A stretch of DNA of 64,000 nucleotides from Crenalkalicoccus roseus (GTDB lineage: Bacteria; Pseudomonadota; Alphaproteobacteria; Acetobacterales; Acetobacteraceae): assembly GCF_004761865.1 (NCBI RefSeq), contig NZ_SJDM01000001.1:186001-250000 (forward strand), given 5' to 3'. The notes under the pieces are model-generated. The model was not told where the DNA came from and did not search any database. It saw only the letters and a list, made by a program, of their open reading frames with translations. The translations under genes and the position numbers were made by a program. This document shows, one piece after another, positions 56,728-64,000 of the stretch (within the stretch, counting starts at the first letter, position 1; every line of letters begins with the position of its first letter).

Positions 56728-57626
56728 GCGGAATGTGCTCCTTCCGGCACCAGCAGCGCGTCGAGGCAGCGCGCGAGCCCGGCGCGCCAGTCGGGGGGAG
56801 GGAGGCCGAGCACCTCGGTGGCTCGGCGGCAGTCGAGGCGTCCGTCCGCCGGCCGGCGCGCCCGCGTCGGGTAGTCGGCGGTGGCGATAGGGTAGAGGGG
56901 CGGCACCCTCCGCCCCCGCGCCGCCGCGCCATCCAGGATGGCGGCGGCGAAGCCGTGCCAGGTGGTGTGCGGGGCACCGGTGAAGTGGAACACGCCGAAG
57001 GCCGGATCGCCCTCTGGCGCCACGGCGAGGCGCGGCAGCAGGGCGATGACGGCCTCCGCCAAGTCGTCGGCGAAGGTCGGCGCGCCGTGCTGGTCGGCCA
57101 CCACGCGGATCTCCGGCCGCTCGGCGGCGAGGCGCAGCATGGTCCTGACGAAATTCCCGCCATGCGGCGAGCAGACCCAGGCGGTGCGCAGCGTCACCGC
57201 GCGCGGGCAGGCCGCGTGCAGCCGCCGCTCGCCTTCGAGCTTGGAGGCGCCATAGACGCCGAGCGGCAACGGCTCGTCCGTCTCGGCATAGGGCGCGCCC
57301 TTGCACCCGTCGAAGACGTAGTCGGTGGAGAAGTGCACCACCGGGATGCCGGCCCGCGACGCGGCCTCGCCGAGCGCGGCCGGTCCCGCGGCGTTCACCG
57401 CGAAGGCGCGCTCCGGCTCCTCCTCGGCGCGGTCCACAGCGGTGTAGGCGGCTGCGTTCACCACCGCCTCGGGGCGGTGGCGGAGGATCGCCGCCGCCAC
57501 CGTCTCCGGCCGCGCCAGGTCGAGCTCGGGCGGTTCCAGCGCCAGCACCTCGTGCCCGGCGGCGGGCAGGCGGGCGCGCAGCTCGGTCGCGACCTGACCG
57601 CTGCGGCCGACCACCAGCACGCGCAT
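56724..57626 (-). CDS. rfbD: dTDP-4-dehydrorhamnose reductase
   Basis: A 300-residue SDR enzyme, last step of dTDP-L-rhamnose synthesis. The NAD(P) loop is [12 protein letters not shown] (family GxxGQxG). [21 protein letters not shown] is characteristic of RmlD, and the catalytic [10 protein letters not shown] holds the Tyr-x3-Lys pair. FSTDYVFDG is also present. Start and end overlap its neighbours (one base with rfbB, four with rfbA). Confidence 0.97.
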   Translation of the reverse strand: MRVLVVGRSGQVATELRARLPAAGHEVLALEPPELDLARPETVAAAILRHRPEAVVNAAAYTAVDRAEEEPERAFAVNAAGPAALGEAASRAGIPVVHFSTDYVFDGCKGAPYAETDEPLPLGVYGASKLEGERRLHAACPRAVTLRTAWVCSPHGGNFVRTMLRLAAERPEIRVVADQHGAPTFADDLAEAVIALLPRLAVAPEGDPAFGVFHFTGAPHTTWHGFAAAILDGAAARGRRVPPLYPIATADYPTRARRPADGRLDCRRATEVLGLPPPDWRAGLARCLDALLVPEGAHSA

Positions 57627-58699
57627 CAGGGCGCTTCCGCCGCCGCCGGTTCGGCGAGCAGGCCGAGCCGCTCGCCGGCATAGACGCGCTCGCGCAGCGG
57701 GCGCCACCACCACTCGTTGGCCAGGTACCAGTCCACGGTGCGGGCGAGGCCGCTCTCGAAGCTTTCCCGCGCCCGCCAGCCCAGCTCGCGCTCGATCCTG
57801 GAGGGATCTATGGCGTAGCGGCGGTCATGGCCCGGCCGGTCGGGGACGAAGCGGATCAGCTCCCGCCGCGGGCGGGCGGCGGGCCGGCGCGCGTCGAGCA
57901 GGTCGCAGACCGCCTCCACCACCTCGAGGTTGCGCCGCTCGCTGCGCCCGCCGATGCAGTAGGTCTCGCCGGGCCGGCCGTGCTCCACCGCCAGCATCAG
58001 GGCGCGGACATGGTCCTCGACGAACAGCCAGTCCCGGACGTTGCCGCCATCGCCATAGACGGGCAGCTCCTTGCCCTCGAGCGCGTTGAGGATGATCAGC
58101 GGGATCAGCTTCTCCGGGAAGTGGAAGGGGCCGTAATTGTTGGAGCAGTTGGTGACCAGCGTCGGCAGGCCGTAGGTCTCCCGCCAGGCCCGCGCCAGGT
58201 GGTCGGAGGCCGCCTTGCTCGCGGAATAGGGCGAGCGCGGGTCGTAGGGCGTGGTCTCGTCGAAGGCGCCGCTCTCGCCGAGGGAGCCGAACACCTCGTC
58301 GGTCGAGACGTGCAGGAAACGGAAGCGCGCCCGCGCCTCCCCCCCGAGGCCGTCATGGTAGCCGCGCGCCGCCTCCAGCAGCGAGAAGGTGCCCTGCACA
58401 TTGGTCTCGATGAAGGGCGCGGCGCCGGCGATGGAACGGTCCACATGGCTCTCGGCGGCGAGGTGCATCACCGCATCGGGGCGGAACTCGGCCATCGCGG
58501 CGCGCATGCGCGGCAGGTCGACGATGTCGGCCTGCAGGAAGGCGAAGCCGGGCTTCCCCTCGCAGTCGCGCAGGGAGCGGCGGTCGCCGGCATAGGTGAG
58601 CTTGTCCACGACCAGCACGGCGGCGCCCCGCTCCAGCACCAGGTGGCGGACCAGGGCGGAGCCGATGAAGCCGGCGCCGCCGGTGACGAGGATGCGCAT
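57626..58699 (-). CDS. rfbB: dTDP-glucose 4,6-dehydratase
   Basis: A 357-residue SDR dehydratase, second step of dTDP-L-rhamnose synthesis. The Rossmann loop is [41 protein letters not shown] and the catalytic [11 protein letters not shown] pair are intact, as is [18 protein letters not shown] 58699 has GAGAGCG upstream and matches the family start; ATG 58711, overlapping the rfbC stop as ATGA, would add MRAT. Confidence 0.97.
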   Translation of the reverse strand: MRILVTGGAGFIGSALVRHLVLERGAAVLVVDKLTYAGDRRSLRDCEGKPGFAFLQADIVDLPRMRAAMAEFRPDAVMHLAAESHVDRSIAGAAPFIETNVQGTFSLLEAARGYHDGLGGEARARFRFLHVSTDEVFGSLGESGAFDETTPYDPRSPYSASKAASDHLARAWRETYGLPTLVTNCSNNYGPFHFPEKLIPLIILNALEGKELPVYGDGGNVRDWLFVEDHVRALMLAVEHGRPGETYCIGGRSERRNLEVVEAVCDLLDARRPAARPRRELIRFVPDRPGHDRRYAIDPSRIERELGWRARESFESGLARTVDWYLANEWWWRPLRERVYAGERLGLLAEPAAAEAP

Positions 58700-58707
58700 C
58701 GTCGCTC

Positions 58708-59334
58708 TCATTCGAAGCAGGGGGGTAGGTCGCGCAGGCGCGGCGCCCGCCGGTCCTTCTCGGAGAGCTGCGCCCGGTCGGGCCCAACAGGCCAGGGCAG
58801 GGCCAGATCCGGATCGTTCCAGGCGACCGCGCGGTCGCATTCCGGCGCGTAGAGGTCGGTGACCTTGTAGGCGACTTCGGTATCCGGCTCCAGCGTGCAG
58901 AAGCCGTGGGCGAAACCGGCGGGGATGTAGAGCTGGCGCGCGTTGGACGCGGAGAGTTCCACGGCCACGTGCCGGCCGTAGGTGGGAGAGGAGCGGCGGA
59001 TGTCCACCGCCACGTCGAGGATGGCGCCGCGCAGCACGCGGATCAGCTTGGCCTGGGAATGCGGCGGAATCTGGAAATGCAGCCCCCGCACCGTGCCGGC
59101 GGCGACGGAGAGGGAGTGGTTGTCCTGCACGAAGGCATCGGGAATGCCGAGAGCGGCGAAGTCCCGCCAGCAGTAGGTTTCCATGAAGAAGCCGCGATGG
59201 TCGCCATGGCGCCGCGGCTCGATCAGCAGGGGGCCAGCCAGGGCAAGGCGGAAGGCGGTGAAATTGCCGGAACTGCGGCAGGGGATAAGGGTGTCGTCGG
59301 CGCTTTCGGTTCGGGTCCGGATCGCAAGCGGCAT
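58708..59334 (-). CDS. rfbC: dTDP-4-dehydrorhamnose 3,5-epimerase
   Basis: A 208-residue cupin epimerase, third enzyme of the pathway but first in the operon. Key blocks are [39 protein letters not shown] (with the catalytic His in RGLHFQ), [17 protein letters not shown] and [13 protein letters not shown]. An N-terminal extension of about 24 residues precedes the usual start. GGAGG supports ATG 59334, and a sigma-70 promoter lies just upstream. Confidence 0.96.
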   Translation of the reverse strand: MPLAIRTRTESADDTLIPCRSSGNFTAFRLALAGPLLIEPRRHGDHRGFFMETYCWRDFAALGIPDAFVQDNHSLSVAAGTVRGLHFQIPPHSQAKLIRVLRGAILDVAVDIRRSSPTYGRHVAVELSASNARQLYIPAGFAHGFCTLEPDTEVAYKVTDLYAPECDRAVAWNDPDLALPWPVGPDRAQLSEKDRRAPRLRDLPPCFE

Positions 59335-59358
59335 CCCAGCCTCCGTCGCTGCCCGGTC

Positions 59359-59386
59359 TTTCTACCTAAAGTAGATTTTTGGTCAA
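59359..59386 (-). promoter_or_regulatory. Sigma-70 promoter of the rfbCBDA operon
   Basis: Minus strand: -35 TTGACC (59386-59381), a 16-base AT-rich spacer, -10 TAGAAA (59364-59359). It ends 24 bases before ATG 59334. The locally AT-rich sequence stands out from its surroundings. Confidence 0.6.
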
Positions 59387-59399
59387 CAATTTCGCGTAT

Positions 59400-60461
59400 T
59401 CAGGCCTCCACCGCCACCCGGCCAGCCACGGCCTCTCCCATCGCCGCGGTGCCGAGCCGCCCACCCAGGTCGCGCGTCGTTTCCCCCGCCGCGACCGCGC
59501 CCGCCACCGCCGTCTCGATCGCGTCCGCCGCCGCCGCGAAGGCGTGGCCGCCGCCCCGCCGCTCCGCCAGCCAGCCGAGCAGCATCCCCGCCGAGAGGAT
59601 CAGCGAGGCCGGGTTCGCCACCCCCTGCCCGGCGATGTCCGGCGCCGAGCCGTGCGCCGCCTGGGCCATGCAGAACCGCTCCCCGGCATTGACCGAGCCG
59701 CCGAGGCCGAGGCTGCCCGAGAGCTCGATCGCCAGGTCAGAGAGGATGTCGCCGAACATGTTGGTGGTGACCACCACGTCGAACCGCCCCGGATGGCGCA
59801 CGAGGTGCGCCGCCATCGCGTCCACGATCACCTCGTCATAGGCGATGCCGGGATGCGCCGCGGCCTCGCGCCGGCAGCTTTCCAGGAACATGCCGTCGCC
59901 GCGGGCCAGCACATTGGCCTTGTGCACCGCCGTCACCCGCCGCCGGCGCCGCGCCGCCAGGCGGAAGGCCGCGGCGGCGATGCGGTCGCAGCAGGCGCGG
60001 GTGATGCGGCGCAGCGAGACGACCACCTCCGGCGTCACCAGCAGCTCGGCGTTGCCCGCCTCCATGTTGCGGTCGGCGTAGAAGCCCTCGGTGTTCTCCC
60101 GCACCACCACCAGGTCGAACTCGGCCCCGGTGGGGGAGCGCAGGCCGGGCCAGGTGCGTGCCGGGCGGATGTTGGCATAGAGGTCGAAGGCCTTGCGGAA
60201 GAAGGCCGAGGGATTCGCCCCCTGCCCGGCATAGGCGTAGGTGTCCATCGGGCCGAGGATCAGCCCGTCCGCCTCCCGCACCGCCTGCTCGACCGCTGGC
60301 GGAATGGTGGTGCCCTCGCGTTCCAGCGCCGCGCGGCCCGCCTCCATGCGGCGCAGCTCCAGCCCGAGGCCGAAGCGGGCCGAGGCCGCCTCCAGCACGC
60401 GCAGGGTGGCATCCGTGATCTCGGGCCCGATCCCGTCGCCCGGCAGGATGATGAGGCGCAT
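59400..60461 (-). CDS. Isocitrate/isopropylmalate dehydrogenase family protein
   Basis: A 353-residue beta-decarboxylating dehydrogenase. LPGDGIGPEIT starts the fold. RENTEGFYAD is the substrate loop, THAVHKANVL-type residues (AVHKANVLARGDGMF) the catalytic Lys, and DAMAAHLVRHPGRFDVVVTTNMFGDILSDLA the Asp triad for metal. HGSAPDIAGQGVANPASLILSAGMLL binds NAD. It could be LeuB, tartrate/malate or homoisocitrate dehydrogenase. RENTEGFYAD, rather than the RELTGG loop of classical LeuB, argues against LeuB. It stands alone between the rfb promoter and the Bug gene. Confidence 0.85.
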   Translation of the reverse strand: MRLIILPGDGIGPEITDATLRVLEAASARFGLGLELRRMEAGRAALEREGTTIPPAVEQAVREADGLILGPMDTYAYAGQGANPSAFFRKAFDLYANIRPARTWPGLRSPTGAEFDLVVVRENTEGFYADRNMEAGNAELLVTPEVVVSLRRITRACCDRIAAAAFRLAARRRRRVTAVHKANVLARGDGMFLESCRREAAAHPGIAYDEVIVDAMAAHLVRHPGRFDVVVTTNMFGDILSDLAIELSGSLGLGGSVNAGERFCMAQAAHGSAPDIAGQGVANPASLILSAGMLLGWLAERRGGGHAFAAAADAIETAVAGAVAAGETTRDLGGRLGTAAMGEAVAGRVAVEA

Positions 60462-60722
60462 ATGGGCTTCCCCTCCTGGTCGGCCGGGCAGTCTCGGCCC
60501 GGGCGCCGGCCGCGTCCACCCGCGCCGCCCCCTGTCGGGCGGCTGGTTCGCCGCTCCGGCGAGGACGCCTTTGGCGGATCAGGCGCCAAAGCCGTTTCCG
60601 CCCGGCCGCACCCGCAGGAACGGCCCCGGCCCATTGTCGGCGGAGCGGGGGCACACGCCTAGCTGTTTCCCGCTCTCCGCGATCCGCTTAAGGATTCCGC
60701 CGCGAATCCGTCACGGAGAACA

Positions 60723-61700
60723 ATGATGCCCCGTCTCAGCCGCCGCACCGCCCTGGCGGCGCCGGCCCTGCTGCTGCCCCTGCGCGTTCGCGCCCAGGAG
60801 GGATGGCCGAGCCGCCCCGTGACCCTGCTGGTGCCCTATGCGCCCGGCGGCTCGAACGATGTGGTGGCGCGGCTGCTCGCCCCGCAGCTCGAGCGTCGCT
60901 TCGGCCAGCCCTTCATCGTGGAGAACCGGCCGGGCGGTGGCGGCTCCGTCGGCATGGGGCTGGTGGCGCGGGCCCGGCCGGACGGGCAGACCTTCCTGGT
61001 CTCCTCCGCCTCCAACCACGTCTTCCACCCGCTGATCGCGCCCGATCTCGGCTACGACGTGCGCGAGGCGCTGCCGGGGGTGGCGATGCTGGTGGACGTG
61101 CCGAACGTGGTGGCGGCGCATCCCTCGCTCGGCGTCCGCACCATTCCGGAACTGATCGCGCGGGTGAAGGCGATGCCGCAGGGGATCAGCTTCGCCTCCT
61201 CGGGTGTCGGCACCTCGAACCACCTGGCCGGGGAGCTGTTCCGGCTGCGCACGGGCCTCGACATGACCCATGTGCCCTATCGCGGCGGCGGGCCGGCGCT
61301 CACCGACCTGCTCGGCGGCACGGTGCAGCTCGGCTTCATGAATCTGCCCACGGCTCTGCCGGCGGCACGCGAGGGGCGGCTGCGCATCCTGGCCGTCTGC
61401 ACCGCCGAACGGGTGGCGATCCAGCCGGACATCCCCACGGTCGCGGAGCAGGGGGTGGCGGATTACGCGGTGCGTTCCTGGATCGGTCTCTTCGCGCCGC
61501 GCGGCACGCCGAGGCCGGTGATCGAACGCCTCTCCGAGGCGCTGCGCGAGGCGATGGAGCAGCCGGGGCTGAAGCAGCGGTTCGTGGAGCTCGGCAGCGA
61601 GCCGATCTGGATGGACCCGGCGGAGACGGACCGCTTCGTCCGCGCCGAGTACGAGCGCTGGGGGCCGGTGGTGCGGGCGGCGGGCGTGAAGCCCGAATAG
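60723..61700 (+). CDS. Bug/TctC family tripartite tricarboxylate-type binding protein
   Basis: A 325-residue periplasmic solute receptor. The signal peptide is MPRLSRRTALAAPALLLPLRVRA, with a twin-Arg-like SRR start. Bug signatures are PVTLLVPYAPGGSNDVVARLLAPQLERRFGQPFIVENRPGGGG, FASSGVGTSNHLAGELFR and HVPYRGGGPALTDLLGG. TctA/TctB permeases are absent, as is usual for the large orphan Bug sets of Acetobacteraceae and Burkholderiales. It binds a carboxylate, not identified. Divergent from the dehydrogenase across 261 bases in which I see no clear signal. Confidence 0.93.
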   Translation: MMPRLSRRTALAAPALLLPLRVRAQEGWPSRPVTLLVPYAPGGSNDVVARLLAPQLERRFGQPFIVENRPGGGGSVGMGLVARARPDGQTFLVSSASNHVFHPLIAPDLGYDVREALPGVAMLVDVPNVVAAHPSLGVRTIPELIARVKAMPQGISFASSGVGTSNHLAGELFRLRTGLDMTHVPYRGGGPALTDLLGGTVQLGFMNLPTALPAAREGRLRILAVCTAERVAIQPDIPTVAEQGVADYAVRSWIGLFAPRGTPRPVIERLSEALREAMEQPGLKQRFVELGSEPIWMDPAETDRFVRAEYERWGPVVRAAGVKPE

Positions 61701-61708
61701 GCCGGCCG

Positions 61709-61735
61709 GGCCGGGCAGGGTTCGCCTGCCCGGCC
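61709..61735 (+). terminator. Hairpin after the Bug gene
   Basis: GGCCGGGCAGG (61709-61719) pairs with CCTGCCCGGCC (61725-61735), an 11-base perfect stem with a 5-base loop, nine bases after the stop. No T-run follows. The next 240 bases up to 61978 hold nothing I can identify. Confidence 0.6.
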
Positions 61736-61977
61736 CCGCACGCTTGGGGCGGATCGAAGGCCGGGGAGCGGGGCTCTGTTCCGCGAACGGGAGGCTGGCG
61801 CCGCTGCCGCTCGGCCGTGGTTGCAGCAATGGCCCTCATCCCGCGGAAGGATCCCCAGCCGGACCGTTGGCAGGGCGCGGCGGCTCGGACGGGGGGTGTG
61901 CGGCCGCGCACAGCGGTCCCGTGCCGATTCCTGCGATCACTCGCTCCGCCGCGGCCCGCCCGCGGCAGGAGGCCCTC

Positions 61978-62217
61978 ATGACGGACATGCCCCGTTCCGC
62001 GCCCGAGGCGCTCGACATGCCGGACGGTCTCGCCCCCGGCGAGGCGGCGCCGCGCCGCCGCCGCCGCGCCCCGCGCTCTCGCCCGAGCGAGGAGGAGGTG
62101 GCCCGTCTGGTCGCGGAGTTCCACGCCCGCGGCGGCAGGACCACCCTCTGCGCGCCCGCCTATCTCGCCCCGGTGCACAACGGCGCGGGCCAGGCGGCGG
62201 CGCGCTGGGTGCGCTGA
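61978..62217 (+). CDS. Small protein of unknown function
   Basis: A 79-residue soluble protein. AGGAGG directly precedes ATG 61978. The N-terminus is acidic, followed by an Arg-rich patch (PRRRRRAPRSRPSEEE) and a helix (EEEVARLVAEFHARGGRTTLC). The Arg patch then helix could bind nucleic acid; I do not recognise a family. Eleven bases separate it from the next small gene, so the two are likely co-translated. Confidence 0.6.
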   Translation: MTDMPRSAPEALDMPDGLAPGEAAPRRRRRAPRSRPSEEEVARLVAEFHARGGRTTLCAPAYLAPVHNGAGQAAARWVR

Positions 62218-62228
62218 GGGAGGCCGCG

Positions 62229-62411
62229 ATGACGCCGCGGGCCAAGCGGCGCCTCCGCCCCGCCGCCGCGCTGCGGCGGCTCTGCGCCTGGCTGACCGGC
62301 ACCGCCTACAGGCCGGAACGGCACTACATGCGCGGCGGCGCCCGCGCCGCTGGAGAATCCCGCCCCGCCCGCCGGGCGGAGAGGCCTCCCCCGGCCGGAC
62401 ACGCCGCGTGA
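62229..62411 (+). CDS. Small basic protein of unknown function
   Basis: A 60-residue, very Arg/Ala-rich protein, MTPRAKRRLRPAAALRRLCAW and so on. A good GGGAGG lies upstream of ATG 62229. Composition (about 15 Arg) might reflect the GC bias, so the call is tentative. It pairs with the preceding small gene and lies 70 bases before the Rieske gene. Confidence 0.45.
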   Translation: MTPRAKRRLRPAAALRRLCAWLTGTAYRPERHYMRGGARAAGESRPARRAERPPPAGHAA

Positions 62412-62481
62412 CGGCGGGCCGCATTGACGGGCTAGGGGAGGCCGCCGCACCATCGCCGCGAGGGAGAGGGGACGCGCGCGC

Positions 62482-62895
62482 ATGGGTCGCCACGTCGTCG
62501 CCGCGGTGGGCGAGATCCCGCCGAACGGCAGCAAGCTGGTCGAGGTGAAGGGCCGCCGCATCGCGCTGTTCCACGTCAACGGCGAGTATTTCGCCCTGGC
62601 GGACCGCTGCCCGCACGAGGGCGGCTCGCTCTGCGCCGGCAGGCTGACCGGCCTGGTCACCGCGAAGGAGCCGGGGCGGTACGAATACTCCCGCCCCAAC
62701 GAGATCGTGCAGTGCTCCTGGCACGGCTGGGAGTTCGACCTCCGCACCGGCCAGTCCTGGTGCGACCCCGACAGCATCCGCGCCCGCACCTACGAGGTAA
62801 GGGTCGAGCCCGGCGAGGCCCTGGCCAAGGGCCCCTTCGTGGCCGAGACCTTCCCCGTCTCGGTCGAGAACCGCTACATCGTCATCGAGGTCTGA
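62482..62895 (+). CDS. Rieske [2Fe-2S] domain protein
   Basis: A 137-residue protein made of one Rieske domain. Cluster ligands are Cys43 and His45 (DRCPHEGGSL) and Cys78 and His81 (CSWHGWEFDLRTG). There is an insert of about 12 residues between the two ligand loops (TAKEPGRYEYSR), which resembles the N-terminal domain of ring-hydroxylating dioxygenase alpha subunits rather than small ferredoxins. No catalytic domain is attached. A second Rieske protein and a reductase follow, so the three form an electron-transfer chain. Confidence 0.88.
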   Translation: MGRHVVAAVGEIPPNGSKLVEVKGRRIALFHVNGEYFALADRCPHEGGSLCAGRLTGLVTAKEPGRYEYSRPNEIVQCSWHGWEFDLRTGQSWCDPDSIRARTYEVRVEPGEALAKGPFVAETFPVSVENRYIVIEV

Positions 62896-62903
62896 GAGCC
62901 GCC

Positions 62904-63212
62904 ATGCCCGACTGGCACCGCGTCGCCGAGGAAGCCGACCTGAAGCCCGAGACGCCGCTCGGCGTGCGCGTCGGCGACACGCAGATCGCGCTGGTGCGCC
63001 TCGAGGACGGCATCTACGCCGTCAGCGACGTCTGCACCCACGAATACGCGCTGCTCTCCGAGGGCTTCTGCGAGGACGGCAGGCTGGAATGCCCGCTGCA
63101 CCAGGCCTGCTTCGACATCCGCACCGGCAAGGCGCTGACCGAGCCGGCGGAGGTGGACCTCGCCACCTATCCGGTGAAGGTCGAGGACGGCGCGGTCTTC
63201 GTGCGGGTCTGA
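62904..63212 (+). CDS. Rieske-type ferredoxin subunit of a non-heme iron oxygenase
   Basis: A 102-residue Rieske ferredoxin of the BphF/NdoA type. Ligands are Cys44 and His46 (DVCTHEYALL) and Cys63 and His66 (ECPLHQACFDIRTG). Length and spacing are those of dioxygenase ferredoxin components. Eight bases separate it from the first Rieske gene, and its stop directly abuts the reductase ATG at 63213. It probably carries electrons from the reductase to an oxygenase encoded beyond the window. Confidence 0.92.
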   Translation: MPDWHRVAEEADLKPETPLGVRVGDTQIALVRLEDGIYAVSDVCTHEYALLSEGFCEDGRLECPLHQACFDIRTGKALTEPAEVDLATYPVKVEDGAVFVRV

Positions 63213-64000
63213 ATGGCGCGGGTGGTCATCGTCGGCGCCGGCCAGGCGGGGCGGCGCTGCGCCGAGGCGCTGCGCGACCTCGACCCGGAGGCCGAGATCG
63301 TGCTGCTCGGCGAGGAGCCGCACCCTCCCTACGACCGCCCGCCGCTCTCCAAGGCCGTGCTGCTCGGCGCCGATCCCGGCAACGGGCTGTTCGTGCGCGC
63401 GCCGGAGTTCTACGCCGCGCGCCGCATAGCGCTCCGCACCGGCGCGCGCGTCGCCGCGATCGAGCCGGCGGCGGGCCGGGTGGTGACGGAGGCGGGGGAG
63501 CGCATCGGCTACGACGCCCTCGTCCTCGCCACCGGCGCGCGGGCGCGCCGGCTCGCCGTGCCGGGCGCCGAGGATCCGCGCGTGCTGACGCTGCGCACCC
63601 TCGACGACGCCGCGGCGCTGCGGGCGCGGCTGCTCGCGCGCCCTCGCGTCGCGGTGGTGGGCGGCGGGCTGATCGGGCTCGAGGTCGCCGCCGCCGCCTG
63701 TCGGCTCGGCTGCGCCGTGACGGTGCTGGAGGCGGCGGAGCGGCTGATGGCGCGCTGCGTGCCGCCGGCGGTCAGCGACCTGGTCGCGGCGCTGCACCGC
63801 GCCCGGGGCGTGACGCTGCATCTCGGCCAGGCGCTGCGCGCGATCGAGCCGCGGCCCGGGGGGCTCGTGCTCGATGCCGGCGCGGTGCGGGTGGAGGCCG
63901 AGCTGGTGGTGGCCGGTATCGGCGGCGTGCCGAACACGACGCTGGCCGAGGCGGCCGGGCTCGCGGTGCGGGACGGCATCCTGACCGACGCCCAGGGGCG
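63213..64000 (+). CDS. FAD-dependent ferredoxin reductase (3' end beyond window)
   Basis: The first 262 residues of a ferredoxin-NAD(+) reductase of the dioxygenase type (BphA4-like). The FAD loop is VVIVGAGQAGRRCAEAL; PYDRPPLSKAVLLG is the conserved isoalloxazine contact; LVLATGARARRL follows; and the NAD loop is VAVVGGGLIGLEVAAA. The sequence is still open at the window edge. It begins immediately after the Rieske ferredoxin stop. Confidence 0.92.
   Translation, partial: MARVVIVGAGQAGRRCAEALRDLDPEAEIVLLGEEPHPPYDRPPLSKAVLLGADPGNGLFVRAPEFYAARRIALRTGARVAAIEPAAGRVVTEAGERIGYDALVLATGARARRLAVPGAEDPRVLTLRTLDDAAALRARLLARPRVAVVGGGLIGLEVAAAACRLGCAVTVLEAAERLMARCVPPAVSDLVAALHRARGVTLHLGQALRAIEPRPGGLVLDAGAVRVEAELVVAGIGGVPNTTLAEAAGLAVRDGILTDAQG

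Noticed and set aside
61845..61868. GGAAG-N15-CGTT upstream of the small gene at 61978 as an EcfG promoter
   Set aside because: The spacer is too short, the -35 has a mismatch, and the distance to the gene is more than 100 bases, unlike the 31-34 bases at the accepted sites.

Overview
The window looks like the chromosome of a very GC-rich alphaproteobacterium, most likely an Acetobacteraceae/Rhodospirillales member related to Roseomonas. The reasons are: aa3-type cytochrome oxidase genes in the alphaproteobacterial order ctaD-ctaB-small ORF-ctaG-ctaE-DUF983-SURF1; a PhyR/NepR/EcfG general stress response locus, which is confined to Alphaproteobacteria; a Usg-family protein beside CIRCE-controlled groESL; an orphan Bug/TctC binding protein; and strong G/C third-position codon bias throughout. 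I saw no rRNA, tRNA, CRISPR, insertion sequence or integrase. No gene-free stretch exceeds about 300 bases.

Layout. 1-4203: cytochrome c oxidase structural and assembly genes, continued at a distance by heme A synthase (12087). 4200-13175: an M32 carboxypeptidase, a threonine dehydratase, a stress protein behind a perfect EcfG promoter, a cold-shock protein, groESL with two CIRCE operators, usg, a TVP38 membrane protein and a GT2 glycosyltransferase. 13185-21479: a seven-PAS histidine kinase, tldD, a GST, ribF, a MaoC hydratase and an M20 peptidase. 21513-24691: a GntR/FCD regulator divergent from a compact operon (heme-oxygenase-like diiron protein, [2Fe-2S] ferredoxin, unknown 100-residue protein, second ferredoxin, GlcG/HbpS-like protein). 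This is the best candidate here for an undescribed oxidative system. 24762-29845: general stress locus, with phyR upstream of a DUF1328/hypothetical/ABC-transporter operon and divergent from two EcfG-type sigma factors and nepR.

29888-31672: leuA preceded by a Leu-rich, apparently leaderless leader peptide. 31726-49981: a surface polysaccharide and sulfation region. It holds a methyltransferase-like/sulfotransferase fusion, a TPR-GT32 glycosyltransferase with no standard start codon in frame, cysNC-cysD and cysQ (PAPS synthesis and PAP removal), two GT4-type glycosyltransferases, GDP-mannose synthesis and an AT-rich PEP-CTERM protein. A deacylase and an M81 peptidase lie inside it. 50142-55824: a hybrid histidine kinase, a peptide-type ABC binding protein, an LLM flavin oxidoreductase and a PRC-barrel protein behind a second perfect EcfG promoter. 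55861-59334: rfbCBDA (dTDP-rhamnose). 59400-64000: an isocitrate/isopropylmalate-type dehydrogenase, a Bug binding protein, two small unknown genes, and a Rieske-Rieske-ferredoxin reductase set cut by the window end.

How parts connect. EcfG-type promoters sit 31-34 bases upstream of three start codons (6724, 27486, 55429) and tie dispersed envelope/stress genes to the phyR-ecfG-nepR locus. The cysDNC/cysQ genes make PAPS and remove PAP, which fits the neighbouring sulfotransferase and suggests a sulfated glycan built from mannose- and rhamnose-type sugars. All functional calls come from reading translated motifs; no database search was run.
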